Origin: a virus
Length of the DNA stretch: 22,598 nt
Virus record (IMG/VR): IMGVR_UViG_3300038468_000089
Location: 1-22,598 of that record
Reading direction: 5' to 3' (one strand)
Position 1 is the first letter of the stretch, and the number at the start of each line of letters is the position of its first letter. Below, piece after piece: positions 1 through 7,145 of the stretch. The translations under genes and the position numbers were made by a program. The notes under the pieces were generated by a model. The model was not told the DNA's origin and searched no databases. It worked only from the letters and a program-made list of their open reading frames with translations.

Positions 1-3000
1 CCGGCCCTGGGCCGAGGCCATGAGCTTGTCGAAGGCGTGACGCGCGCCCTTGACCTTGGCCTTGCCCGTGAGGTCCAGCTCGGTGTTGACCGGGTCGAAG
101 GTCCCCTCGTGCATCCCCCGCCGCGGGTCCCCGCCGTAGGGTCCCGGCATCTTACCGCGGCCCTCGAGCGCCGCCTGGTAGGCGCTGTCCGCCTGCTCGG
201 TCGGCGACACGCCCTCGGGGAAGGAGGCCGCCACCACCAGGTCGAAGGCCTCACGGTCGAAGGCCTCACGCCTGGACCGGACCTTCGGCGGCACGCCCCG
301 GGGCATGGCGCGCGCCACCTGCGCGGCCATCGCCTCGGCCAGCGGGCTCTTGATGTCTTTGAGGTGCTGCGCGAGATCCGCGCGGTCCGATTCGCGAAGG
401 AGCCTTACTTGCTGGGTGAGCCTTTGGTCTGTCGCTCGGCGCGCAACTTCATCACGCCATCGACGATGAAGGCTTTGAACGTTGACCCATCTTCGATCAC
501 CTGGTAGCCGGCCTCCTTCAGTTGCTCCGTGAAGCTTTTCGGCTTCGGCAAGGTCGCCGACGCGGCTTGGCTTGCTGATGTCGCGCTGCTCGCGCTTGAC
601 TCCGGGGAGCTTGGCTCGGTCGGCTTCGTCGAAGGACTCGCCAATGGCATAGGCGAATGATAACCCGTTTTGCACAGTAGCGCCAGAGGAATCGACGCTA
701 TCCTTGTACAAAAAGAGCTTATCGGTCTGGTTCCGCAGCTCCTGTATGAATTGCCCAAGCGCCTGCTGGTCGTTGGACTGGAAGACGTACTCATCGCCGT
801 GGATGTGCGAGGCGTCGAACAGCCCACCGCCGAGCGCGGCCACCACCTCCGCGAAGTACTGGTTGATGGTGTCGGTTTCCCCATGGCCGAAGGCGTCGTT
901 CATCTCGCGGAACGCCCGGAGGTCGGCGGACACCACGAAGTCCTTGCGGTTGAGCTTGCGCGCCGCGCGCCACCCCGCGTCGTTAAGCAGGCCGCTCGCT
1001 TCGCGGTAGGTCTCGCGCAGAGCTGTGCCGCGCTTGGCCGCGGTCTGGTAGGCGGCCATCTGCCCAGGGCTCAGGGTGCCGCGCTCCGCGGGGCCCAGTG
1101 CGCCAAGCTCCTTCATCCTGGGGGCGAGGGGCGCGGCCGCCGCGGCTAGCGCCGCCCGCGCTTCGTCCGAGTCCAGGGCGATGCCCGGCTGGCCGGGCTC
1201 GAGGGCAATGGCCGGCAGGCCGGCGGAGAGCGCCGCCGGCGCCAGCTTGCGGTGCCCCAGCTCACCCTTGGCGATCAGGGCATCCTTGAGCTGCCTGTGG
1301 GCTTGGGACGTGGCCTGGATGGTCTCCTGCACGGTGCGCGCGCGGGGGGCTACGGCCGTCGTCACCTGGAGCCGTGGATCGACGCCCTTGCTCATCTCGG
1401 CCGCCAGCGCCCTGGCCTGCTGCTCATCTCGCACCCAGGCGCGCACCGAGCCCCCAACCTTGCCCGCGTCGGTGATGCCGGCCGCGGCCAGCGCCCGGGC
1501 CATCGCCCTGAAGCTGGCGTCGAGCGCCTCGTGCCCCAGCTCGTCATTGATGAGCTTGCCCCCTTCGAGATCAAACTCCGCCAGCAGCGGCCGGCTCGGG
1601 TCGCGGTCGGCGGCTTCCATGCCCGGGAGGTTCAGGAGCTGGGTGTTGGGGTCGCGCAGCAGTTCGTGGGCGCGTGCCTCCTCCGACATCGCGTTCCAAG
1701 CCTCTTCGATCTGAGGCATCGAGTCCGCCACCACCTCCGGCGCCGCGCGCCGCGCCGACAACGCCATGCGCCCCAGCACCTGCTCGGCCGCCCGCGGGTT
1801 GCGCAGGAGCGCCGTCCGGATAACGGCGCGAGTCGTGGCCACGCTCCTGCGCGCCTCATCCCGCGTCAGGCGCTGGGTGACGACGAGCTGATCCTCAAGC
1901 TCCTTTGCGTACTTCGCCTCGAGCGGCGACAGGGCGGCGGGCTCTTCGAAGGCGCCCTCCTTCGCCAGGCGTTTGGTCTCTTCGGCCGTGAACGTAGGGA
2001 GCGCCTCGAGCTCGCGCGCCGTGAGGTTCCCGGGCCGGGTCACAGCGTCCTGCCACAGCTCCTTGGCCACCTCGTTGTTGCGCCAGCGCTCGATGACCTC
2101 TTTGACCGGGACAGCGAGGGTCGCGGTCATCCCGGGATAGGCGTAGCGCTCGGCGAGCGCCGCTTCCAGCCGGCGATCGGCGTCGTCGCCGAGCAGCGCC
2201 TTCGCCACCTCCGCCGGGTCCATGCCCTTGCCCTTGGCGATGGCCGTGATCTGCGTCGGGTCGACGTAGATCTCCCTGACCTCCTGCCCGCTCATCGCGG
2301 TTTCCGTGGCCACGAGCTCCGCGAGCTGCCCCGGGATCTCGCCGGCGGCCGACGCCTCGACCAGCGACCGGATCGCCTCCAGCCGCGGGCCGTCGCGCCG
2401 CGAGCCGTCGATGGTGGCTGACTGCTGGGCGGCTGCCACCGGCATACCCATGGCGCCGATCAGGCCGCCCGCCGCCAGCCCCTTCATGCCCGCGATGTGG
2501 GACTCTGCCAGCAGGTCGCCAGTCGACCACACCTGCTGCTGGCCTGAGGACCGTGTCGCGGCCTCGTATTTGGCGATGAAGTCCACGGCCTGCTGGACGG
2601 ATTCCTCGCCGTATTCAGCGCCGGCCTCCTCGCCCCAACGCCGCGCGAGGTCGAAGAGCATCTTGCGCTTGGTCTGGTCCCCCAACGCCTTCAGCACCCA
2701 CTTCGAGGTCTGGCCGGAGGCCGCGGCCTCATTGAGCCCGACGAGCCCCCAGGAGCGCATCAACGGTCCGAGGCTTGCGATCTCGATGCCAGCCTTGACC
2801 AGGCCGGCGATCACGCTGACGACGTCGGCCACCTCCGGGTCGATCGTGTTGCCCTGGTCGTCTTTGGCCGTGATCAGGTCGCCGTAGGTGCTCCCGGCCT
2901 CGCGGCGGTAGCTCGAGCCAAACACCGCAAGCTGGCTGCCGAGCTCGAAGCCCACACGGCCGGCCACCTGCACCGCAACCTTCGCGCCACGCACCGCGCC

Positions 3001-4245
3001 CGCCGGGCTCCGAGTGAGCACCGCGCCGCCGGCGGCGCCCGCGGCCGCCACGGCCGCAACCCCGGCGCCCCCACCCCCGCCAAGCGCGGCCATGGTCTCA
3101 ACCTGCGAGGCGATGCCCTCGGTGGCGTCCAACGCCAGTTGCTCGGCGTACCCCTGGCCATAGTCGCGCTGGGTCCCGATGTCCTCGTCGAGCTGGCGGA
3201 TTGCCAGCCGACCCGCGGTGGCGGCATCCTCTGCCGCGCGCAGCGCGCGCTGGTCGCCAGAGCGCCGAGCGGCTCGAACGGCGCGGTCCAGGCCCCGCTG
3301 CGTTTCCCACAGCACCGACTTCTGCTCGCCGAGCCTGGTTCGGGCGAAGGTATCGAAGACCATCTCGCCGAGGTCCGCCCCGTACTTTGCGCCCAGTGGC
3401 CCGAGCGTCGCGCCGAGGGTTCCGCCAACCTCGCGCCCTAGTTCCCCGGCTTGCCCGGTTTCTCCCTGGCCGAGCGCCACGGGCTCCTGGATCGTCTGCC
3501 GTTGGATGGCGCCGGGCCGGCCGCGTTCCTCGGCCGCCTGCACCTGGCGCCGGGCGGCGACGCGCTCCTTGAGCCCTTCGCGAGAACCGAGAGACTGGCG
3601 CAGGACGATGTACCGCTCATGAAACGAGGCGTCGACCCAGTCCGACCAAGCCCCGAGTTGGCGGAGCGCGAGGGCCGCGCCGCTGATCTGCTCGTCTTTG
3701 AGCGCGAGCGCCATGAGGCGAGGGTCATGGGCCGCCCACGCCCAGAGCCCGCCATGCTCGCGGCGCCAGCGCTGGGCATCAAAAGAGCCGGCCGCGCGCG
3801 CCGCACGCATCTCCTCATAGAACTCCTCCGCGATGTCGATCGGCACGCCTGCGTTATTCAGGGCGATAACCCCGGCCTGCTTGTCCGGAGCACCGGCGAG
3901 GTCGTAGAGGGTGCGGAGGTGGGCGTCCTCGTTCATTTCGAGCTGCTCCGCCTCCGAGTACTCCTGCACCACGATCCGCTGGCCGGAACCCTGGGGGTTC
4001 TCGACGGAGTAGGCCAGACCCGGCTCCTCCGCAGCGGGGGGCTCCGCCGGGGCGGGGGGCTGCGGCGCCCGGGACTCGATCGAGAGCACCTCATCCGAAA
4101 GGTCCTCGATGTCGACGGCGGGCGTGGCCGGTTCTGGCTCGAAGGGCGCGGCGAGTTCGGCGGTCGGGGGTACGAGGTCCTCGTAGGGGTTGGTGCCTCC
4201 CGCCGGGGGCTTTGGCGGAACCAGGTCTTCGTAGGGGTTGCCCAT
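1..4245 (-). CDS. Giant gp16-position ejection-type protein with two GGDEF-like domains (3' end outside window)
   Basis: One frame stays open from the ATG at 4245 to the window edge: at least 1415 codons with no stop. The start overlaps the preceding stop (TGATG). Order seen: two copies of NPYEDLVPP (residues 3-11 and 19-27), a Pro/Glu-rich linker to about 80, helical regions, and Gly/Ala-rich hydrophobic segments near 385-410, 476-496 and 586-607. An acidic EEAGAEYGEESVQQ stretch near 539-552 precedes the last of these, as in other large phage ejection proteins. Then come a degenerate GGDEF-like region (864-1000) and a better-preserved one (1080-1222). Place and size fit the T7 gp16 role: a large protein that enters the envelope and helps pull DNA in. 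No lysozyme or transglycosylase motif is visible so far; one may lie beyond the edge. The ejection role is inference from order. Confidence 0.8.
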   Translation of the reverse strand, partial: MGNPYEDLVPPKPPAGGTNPYEDLVPPTAELAAPFEPEPATPAVDIEDLSDEVLSIESRAPQPPAPAEPPAAEEPGLAYSVENPQGSGQRIVVQEYSEAEQLEMNEDAHLRTLYDLAGAPDKQAGVIALNNAGVPIDIAEEFYEEMRAARAAGSFDAQRWRREHGGLWAWAAHDPRLMALALKDEQISGAALALRQLGAWSDWVDASFHERYIVLRQSLGSREGLKERVAARRQVQAAEERGRPGAIQRQTIQEPVALGQGETGQAGELGREVGGTLGATLGPLGAKYGADLGEMVFDTFARTRLGEQKSVLWETQRGLDRAVRAARRSGDQRALRAAEDAATAGRLAIRQLDEDIGTQRDYGQGYAEQLALDATEGIASQVETMAALGGGGGAGVAAVAAAGAAGGAVLTRSPAGAVRGAKVAVQVAGRVGFELGSQLAVFGSSYRREAGSTYGDLITAKDDQGNTIDPEVADVVSVIAGLVKAGIEIASLGPLMRSWGLVGLNEAAASGQTSKWVLKALGDQTKRKMLFDLARRWGEEAGAEYGEESVQQAVDFIAKYEAATRSSGQQQVWSTGDLLAESHIAGMKGLAAGGLIGAMGMPVAAAQQSATIDGSRRDGPRLEAIRSLVEASAAGEIPGQLAELVATETAMSGQEVREIYVDPTQITAIAKGKGMDPAEVAKALLGDDADRRLEAALAERYAYPGMTATLAVPVKEVIERWRNNEVAKELWQDAVTRPGNLTARELEALPTFTAEETKRLAKEGAFEEPAALSPLEAKYAKELEDQLVVTQRLTRDEARRSVATTRAVIRTALLRNPRAAEQVLGRMALSARRAAPEVVADSMPQIEEAWNAMSEEARAHELLRDPNTQLLNLPGMEAADRDPSRPLLAEFDLEGGKLINDELGHEALDASFRAMARALAAAGITDAGKVGGSVRAWVRDEQQARALAAEMSKGVDPRLQVTTAVAPRARTVQETIQATSQAHRQLKDALIAKGELGHRKLAPAALSAGLPAIALEPGQPGIALDSDEARAALAAAAAPLAPRMKELGALGPAERGTLSPGQMAAYQTAAKRGTALRETYREASGLLNDAGWRAARKLNRKDFVVSADLRAFREMNDAFGHGETDTINQYFAEVVAALGGGLFDASHIHGDEYVFQSNDQQALGQFIQELRNQTDKLFLYKDSVDSSGATVQNGLSFAYAIGESFDEADRAKLPGVKREQRDISKPSRVGDLAEAEKLHGATEGGRLPGDRRWVNVQSLHRRWRDEVARRATDQRLTQQVRLLRESDRADLAQHLKDIKSPLAEAMAAQVARAMPRGVPPKVRSRREAFDREAFDLVVAASFPEGVSPTEQADSAYQAALEGRGKMPGPYGGDPRRGMHEGTFDPVNTELDLTGKAKVKGARHAFDKLMASAQGR
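241..270 (-). repeat. Perfect 15-bp tandem duplication in coding sequence
   Basis: The 15-mer GTCGAAGGCCTCACG occurs twice back to back on the plus strand. It adds five residues in frame, giving REAFD twice near residues 1326-1335 of the giant protein. Identity at every base suggests a recent slippage or duplication event. Confidence 0.9.
580..1008 (-). other. GGDEF-like domain 2 of the giant protein (residues about 1080-1222), signature HGDEY
   Basis: Motifs in order: SGLLNDAGW (1084-1092), VVSADLRAFREMNDAFGH (1104-1121), D1125 at the GH..GD aspartate, HGDEY (1149-1153) at the GGDEF signature, then NGLSFAYAIGE (1193-1203) and EAD..KLPGVK, which matches the AD...Y..K end of the family. D1108 and D1151 at the metal sites, E1152, N1116 and D1125 are present. 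The first Gly of the signature is His and the Phe is Tyr. The residues needed for GTP binding are kept, so this copy could be active or a nucleotide sensor. Confidence 0.78.
1246..1656 (-). other. Degenerate GGDEF-like domain 1 of the giant protein (residues about 864-1000)
   Basis: The order of motifs follows diguanylate cyclases: DPNTQLLNLPG (865-875; canonical D.LTGL.NR..), LLAEFDLEGGKLINDELGHE (887-906; canonical D.D.FK.IND..GH), D909 at the GH..GD aspartate, and GGSVR (931-935) where GG[DE]EF is expected. VTTAV (961-965) and a final helix ending in LKDALIAKGE complete the fold. N900 and D909, which bind guanine in active enzymes, remain. The signature acidic pair is lost, so catalysis by this copy is unlikely. 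Confidence 0.72.
4165..4239 (-). repeat. Duplicated NPYEDLVPP coding motif
   Basis: The N-terminus of the giant protein has NPYEDLVPP twice (coding bases 4213-4239 and 4165-4191), 48 bases apart. The DNA copies differ at several third codon positions while the residues are identical, which points to selection on the peptide. Short NP[YF].DL-type words are, from memory, frequent at the ends of phage ejection proteins. Confidence 0.85.
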
Positions 4246-5987
4246 CAGCGGCCCTCGACGTGCTTGCGGTAGGTCTCTTCGATTTCGGCGGGGCTTGGGT
4301 CGGTTCCGCGCTTTTTCCGCCAGGCCTCAACAATCATGGCCCGGTCGGCCTCCGGCACTGCGGACGACACCGGGGCCGCGGGCGCCGGCGCAGAGCCGGA
4401 TGCCGCCGGCTCGAAGGTCCCGCCGCGGGATTCGACCTGGCCGCGCGTCTTGCCCTGGCCCCACAGCGCCGCCTCGCGCGCGTAGAACTGCGTCGCCCAG
4501 GCGTCGGTTTCCTTCTTGCTCGGCCGGGCGCCGGTCGACGCCTCGACGCCGGCCGCCCAGTCCGAGTATTGCGCGCGCATGTAGGCGACGTACCGGCGCC
4601 GGCTCTCTCCCTTGAGCGAGCGGGCTACCTCGTCGCCCTGGATCTGACGGTCGAACTCCCCCACCGTCTCCTCACCGAGCTTGCGGATCTTGTCGGTGGC
4701 CTGGCGCTTGATCACCGCGATGGCCTCGCGGGTGCCTTTGCCGGGGAAGGCCTTGCCGTCGTACCCGCGCCACTCTTCGCCCTGGGGGTCCATGGCCGCC
4801 TGTTCAAACAACGACTTGGCCCGGGCGTGATTGACGGCCCAGCGGTTGACGTCTGCCTGGTAGCGGTTCGCGGCTACGGACGACGGCCGGCTCTCGCGTT
4901 CTTCCGCCGCCAGCCACTGCGCGACCTGGACCTGGCCCTCGACGGGGAGCTGTTGCACGTCGTCATCGTTGAGCGTCACGACCTCGTCTTTCAGCACCCG
5001 GAGGTGGATCTTGTCGAGTGCCACGAGCAACCGTTGGCGCCTAACCTCCTGGTCAACCCGGATCGCGTGCTCAATCCGCCGCTGCACGTCATCACGCAGG
5101 CCGGGGTCATCGATCTCGCGAATGAGGCCTCCCGCCGCCCCGAGATCGCCCTGACTTTGGTGGAAGATCTGGTCCGCCATCCTGACGGCCGTGTCCTGAA
5201 CCTCGCCAGCCGCCAGGCGCTCCTCGATGCGCGAGTTTTGCAACGCCACCGCGTCGATCTCGTCCTTGTGCAGCGCGAACATCTCGCGGGCCTCGGGCAG
5301 CATCCCGCCCTTGACCAGGGAGTCCAACACGTTCAGGTATCCGTCCGTGGTGAACTCTGTCATGGCGCGTTTTCTGGCGTCCTTGTCCCATCCATCCTTG
5401 CCCGCCTTGTCGTCGATTCTCGCGAACCCCATGAACAGTTCATCGACTGCTCCCCCGGGGTCGCCACGGGCCGCCGCCGCGGTGGCGTTATCAATCGAGG
5501 TTGCCAGGGTCGCTTTGTAGTTCCGCTCCTCTACCGCGGCCGACTCGCTGGCCACGTGACGGTCAACGAGCGAGCGGAATTTGATTCTTCGGTTGTCCGA
5601 CAGGCTCTTGAACCCAGCTTTCCTGGCCGGATCGTTGCCTAGTCCCTTGCGGATGGTGTCGACCTCGCGCTCATACTGCTGCATGACCACGACGCTGCCG
5701 CCGATCGCGTTCTGGCCCTGCTGGCCGAGGAACCCACCCTCGCCCTCCAGCAATCGCTGCTCGGCAGCCGAGAGCTCCGTGTAGGCTTGGTCGAGCGCAG
5801 CATCGTTCTGTGACTTGCGTACCCGCTCGTACAGTGCCACGCCTTGCCCGGCCGTCTCGCCGATCTGCCCGACCGCTCGGCCGAGCTGCGCCTGCGCCTC
5901 GCTCGTCTGGTCGACGTTCTGGCGCCGGACGCCCGGCAGCGCATCGTATCCCGCGCGCTGTTCGTAGATGGGGATCTTGATGGGCAT
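4245..5987 (-). CDS. Internal virion protein C-like (gp15-position) ejection protein
   Basis: A 580-residue, mostly alpha-helical protein. The N-terminus (MPIKIPIYEQRAGYDALPG) and the following Gln/Ala/Glu-rich helices (AQAQLGRAVGQIGETAGQGVALYERVRK) are typical of internal virion or injection proteins placed after gp14 homologues. The middle has TPR-like helical pairs (DSLVKGGMLPEAREMFALHKDEIDAVAL, near 217-244). The end is an Ala/Pro linker and an acidic helix (ADRAMIVEAWRKKRGTDPSPAEIEETYRKHVEGR). It would form part of the trans-envelope ejection tube with the giant protein encoded next. It is coupled upstream and downstream by TGATG. The assignment rests more on position and style than on a motif. 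Confidence 0.68.
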   Translation of the reverse strand: MPIKIPIYEQRAGYDALPGVRRQNVDQTSEAQAQLGRAVGQIGETAGQGVALYERVRKSQNDAALDQAYTELSAAEQRLLEGEGGFLGQQGQNAIGGSVVVMQQYEREVDTIRKGLGNDPARKAGFKSLSDNRRIKFRSLVDRHVASESAAVEERNYKATLATSIDNATAAAARGDPGGAVDELFMGFARIDDKAGKDGWDKDARKRAMTEFTTDGYLNVLDSLVKGGMLPEAREMFALHKDEIDAVALQNSRIEERLAAGEVQDTAVRMADQIFHQSQGDLGAAGGLIREIDDPGLRDDVQRRIEHAIRVDQEVRRQRLLVALDKIHLRVLKDEVVTLNDDDVQQLPVEGQVQVAQWLAAEERESRPSSVAANRYQADVNRWAVNHARAKSLFEQAAMDPQGEEWRGYDGKAFPGKGTREAIAVIKRQATDKIRKLGEETVGEFDRQIQGDEVARSLKGESRRRYVAYMRAQYSDWAAGVEASTGARPSKKETDAWATQFYAREAALWGQGKTRGQVESRGGTFEPAASGSAPAPAAPVSSAVPEADRAMIVEAWRKKRGTDPSPAEIEETYRKHVEGR

Positions 5988-6499
5988 CAGCCAACGTACC
6001 CCCAGGCCGGCGAGGAAACCACGGCCTGCCCGATCTGAGCCCCGCCCGAGATCCCGGACGACAATGCCCCGAGGAACCCGGCCCGCCGCGCTTCTCGGGC
6101 GCGCGCTCGGTAGTCAACCTGCTGGGTCTCATATCCCCAGGCCTGCCTGGCGGCGGCCGCGCGGATACGGTCAGCGTCAGCTTGAGCGTTCATGGCCGAC
6201 ACCAGCGGCGCGCCTGCCGCGCTGCCGGACGTGGTCGAGATGCCCGACTTCGCCACCTGGGTGACGGCCGCGGCGCCAACCCGCCGGCCCTCGGCCTCGA
6301 CCCGCCTGGCCTCGTAGCCACCACGCTGGATCTCGGCGTTCCGCTGGGCGCGGGCCAACCTGGCGTTGCGCTCAGCCGTCTCGGCTTCGGCGGCCCCGGC
6401 TTTCGAGGCCGCGCCCGCCTGGAGGCCGGTCGCCGTCGCGGTCGAGGCGATCGAGATGCCGAGGCCGATCAGGGCCGGGATAGCGGCGATAGCACACAT
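5987..6499 (-). CDS. Internal virion protein B-like (T7 gp14-like) ejection protein
   Basis: A 170-residue protein starting MCAIAAIPALIGLGISIAS, a hydrophobic segment (about 3-24) followed by a long Ala/Arg/Glu-rich amphipathic helix (about 25-75, AETAERNARLARAQRNAEIQRGGYEARRVEAEGRRVG). This is the layout of T7 gp14-like internal virion proteins, which leave the virion first and form a channel in the outer membrane. Further Gly/Ala-rich segments near 76-96 and 140-165 fit membrane interaction. It overlaps the 67-aa gene by 31 bases and the next gene by TGATG. Order and pattern agree with the gp14 position. Confidence 0.77.
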   Translation of the reverse strand: MCAIAAIPALIGLGISIASTATATGLQAGAASKAGAAEAETAERNARLARAQRNAEIQRGGYEARRVEAEGRRVGAAAVTQVAKSGISTTSGSAAGAPLVSAMNAQADADRIRAAAARQAWGYETQQVDYRARAREARRAGFLGALSSGISGGAQIGQAVVSSPAWGYVG

Positions 6500-6672
6500 G
6501 CGACATCTCCATTTTGCACTCTTCCCACGCCGTCAGGGTACCAGCCGCTGGCGTACCGCGGATCTGGCGGCTTTCCCGGCGACACGGATATCGGCCTGGC
6601 CGCGGAAGGCTCAGGAATCTTGACAATCCCGGCCTCGATCGCCGCATTCAGGACATCGTAGACAGCGCACAT
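6469..6672 (-). CDS. Hypothetical 67-aa protein
   Basis: The ATG lies inside the last codons of the gp13-like gene, six bases after GGAGGA, and the stop lies inside the gp14-like gene. The protein begins MCAVYDVLNAAIEAGIVKIPEP, then becomes Pro- and Gly-rich. Its end (DVACVLS) and the end of the preceding protein (DVACALS) are alike, and its start (MCAV) resembles the next one (MCAI), because the two gene junctions share nearly the same DNA. No family is recognised. Confidence 0.6.
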   Translation of the reverse strand: MCAVYDVLNAAIEAGIVKIPEPSAARPISVSPGKPPDPRYASGWYPDGVGRVQNGDVACVLSPLSRP

Positions 6673-7145
6673 GCCACGTCCTCCTTGGTGACCTTGAACA
6701 TGCAGAAGTCGAGGCCCTTGGGGCCCCAGGGCCGCGGGGGCTGAAACACGAACCCGAGCCTTCTCCCCCAGCGGATGGCCTTCTCGTGGCGCGCGTCGAT
6801 CGCGTTGACCAGCACGTCCCACCGTTCGAACAGCGCCGGGAGCACCTCGATGCAGGCCTGCACGAACTCGCGCTTGTGGCGGTCGACCGCGTTGGTGGTC
6901 AGCATCCAGACGCACCCGACCCGGAGGCCGAGGTCACAGACTTCCGACACGCCCCACATGCAAAGCGGCTCGCCATCGACGCTGGCAACCCAACACTCTT
7001 TGCTGCCGAAGTACGACCGTGCGAGCGCCTCGAACGGGTCAACTCCTAGGGAGGCGTCGACCTCATCGACATCGGCCTGCCGCATGTCGCGGCCGATCGC
7101 GTCGATGTCGCGGTAGCGAGCCGCGATGATTTCAATCGCCGCCAA
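6648..7145 (-). CDS. Phage gp13-like (DUF2833, GNAT-fold) virion protein
   Basis: A 165-residue protein of the T7 gp13-like family. A TTG start at 7145, with GAGGGAG upstream, overlaps the nozzle stop by 14 bases. The pattern is typical: MAAIEIIAARYRDIDAIGRDMRQADVDEV, then an ECWVASVDGEPLCMWGVSEV strand pair (near 50-69), VWMLTTNAVDRHKREF (near 79-94), VNAIDARHEKAIRWGRRLGFVF (near 112-133) and DFCMFKV. This is a GNAT fold, in which the last helix and strand resemble acetyltransferases, but the family is known as an internal or assembly-associated virion protein, not as an enzyme. The location right after the nozzle gene matches T7. Confidence 0.82.
   Translation of the reverse strand: MAAIEIIAARYRDIDAIGRDMRQADVDEVDASLGVDPFEALARSYFGSKECWVASVDGEPLCMWGVSEVCDLGLRVGCVWMLTTNAVDRHKREFVQACIEVLPALFERWDVLVNAIDARHEKAIRWGRRLGFVFQPPRPWGPKGLDFCMFKVTKEDVACALSTMS

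Noticed and set aside
580-4245. Lysozyme or lytic transglycosylase domain in the giant ejection protein, as in T7 gp16
   Set aside because: I looked for the usual catalytic Glu with surrounding Ser/Gln and GLMQ-type words and found none in the visible 1415 residues. It may lie beyond the window.
4212-5642. Plus-strand open frame of 476 codons over the gp15-position gene
   Set aside because: It is antisense to a coupled minus-strand gene, has no operon logic of its own, and its composition is typical of GC-rich shadow frames. The 389-codon frame at 1252-2421 and the 388-codon frame at 9717-10883 were rejected for the same reason.
6648-7145. Active acetyltransferase
   Set aside because: The GNAT-like fold is visible, but the protein fits the gp13-like virion family and lacks a clear acetyl-CoA binding Q/R-x-x-G-x-G/A loop.
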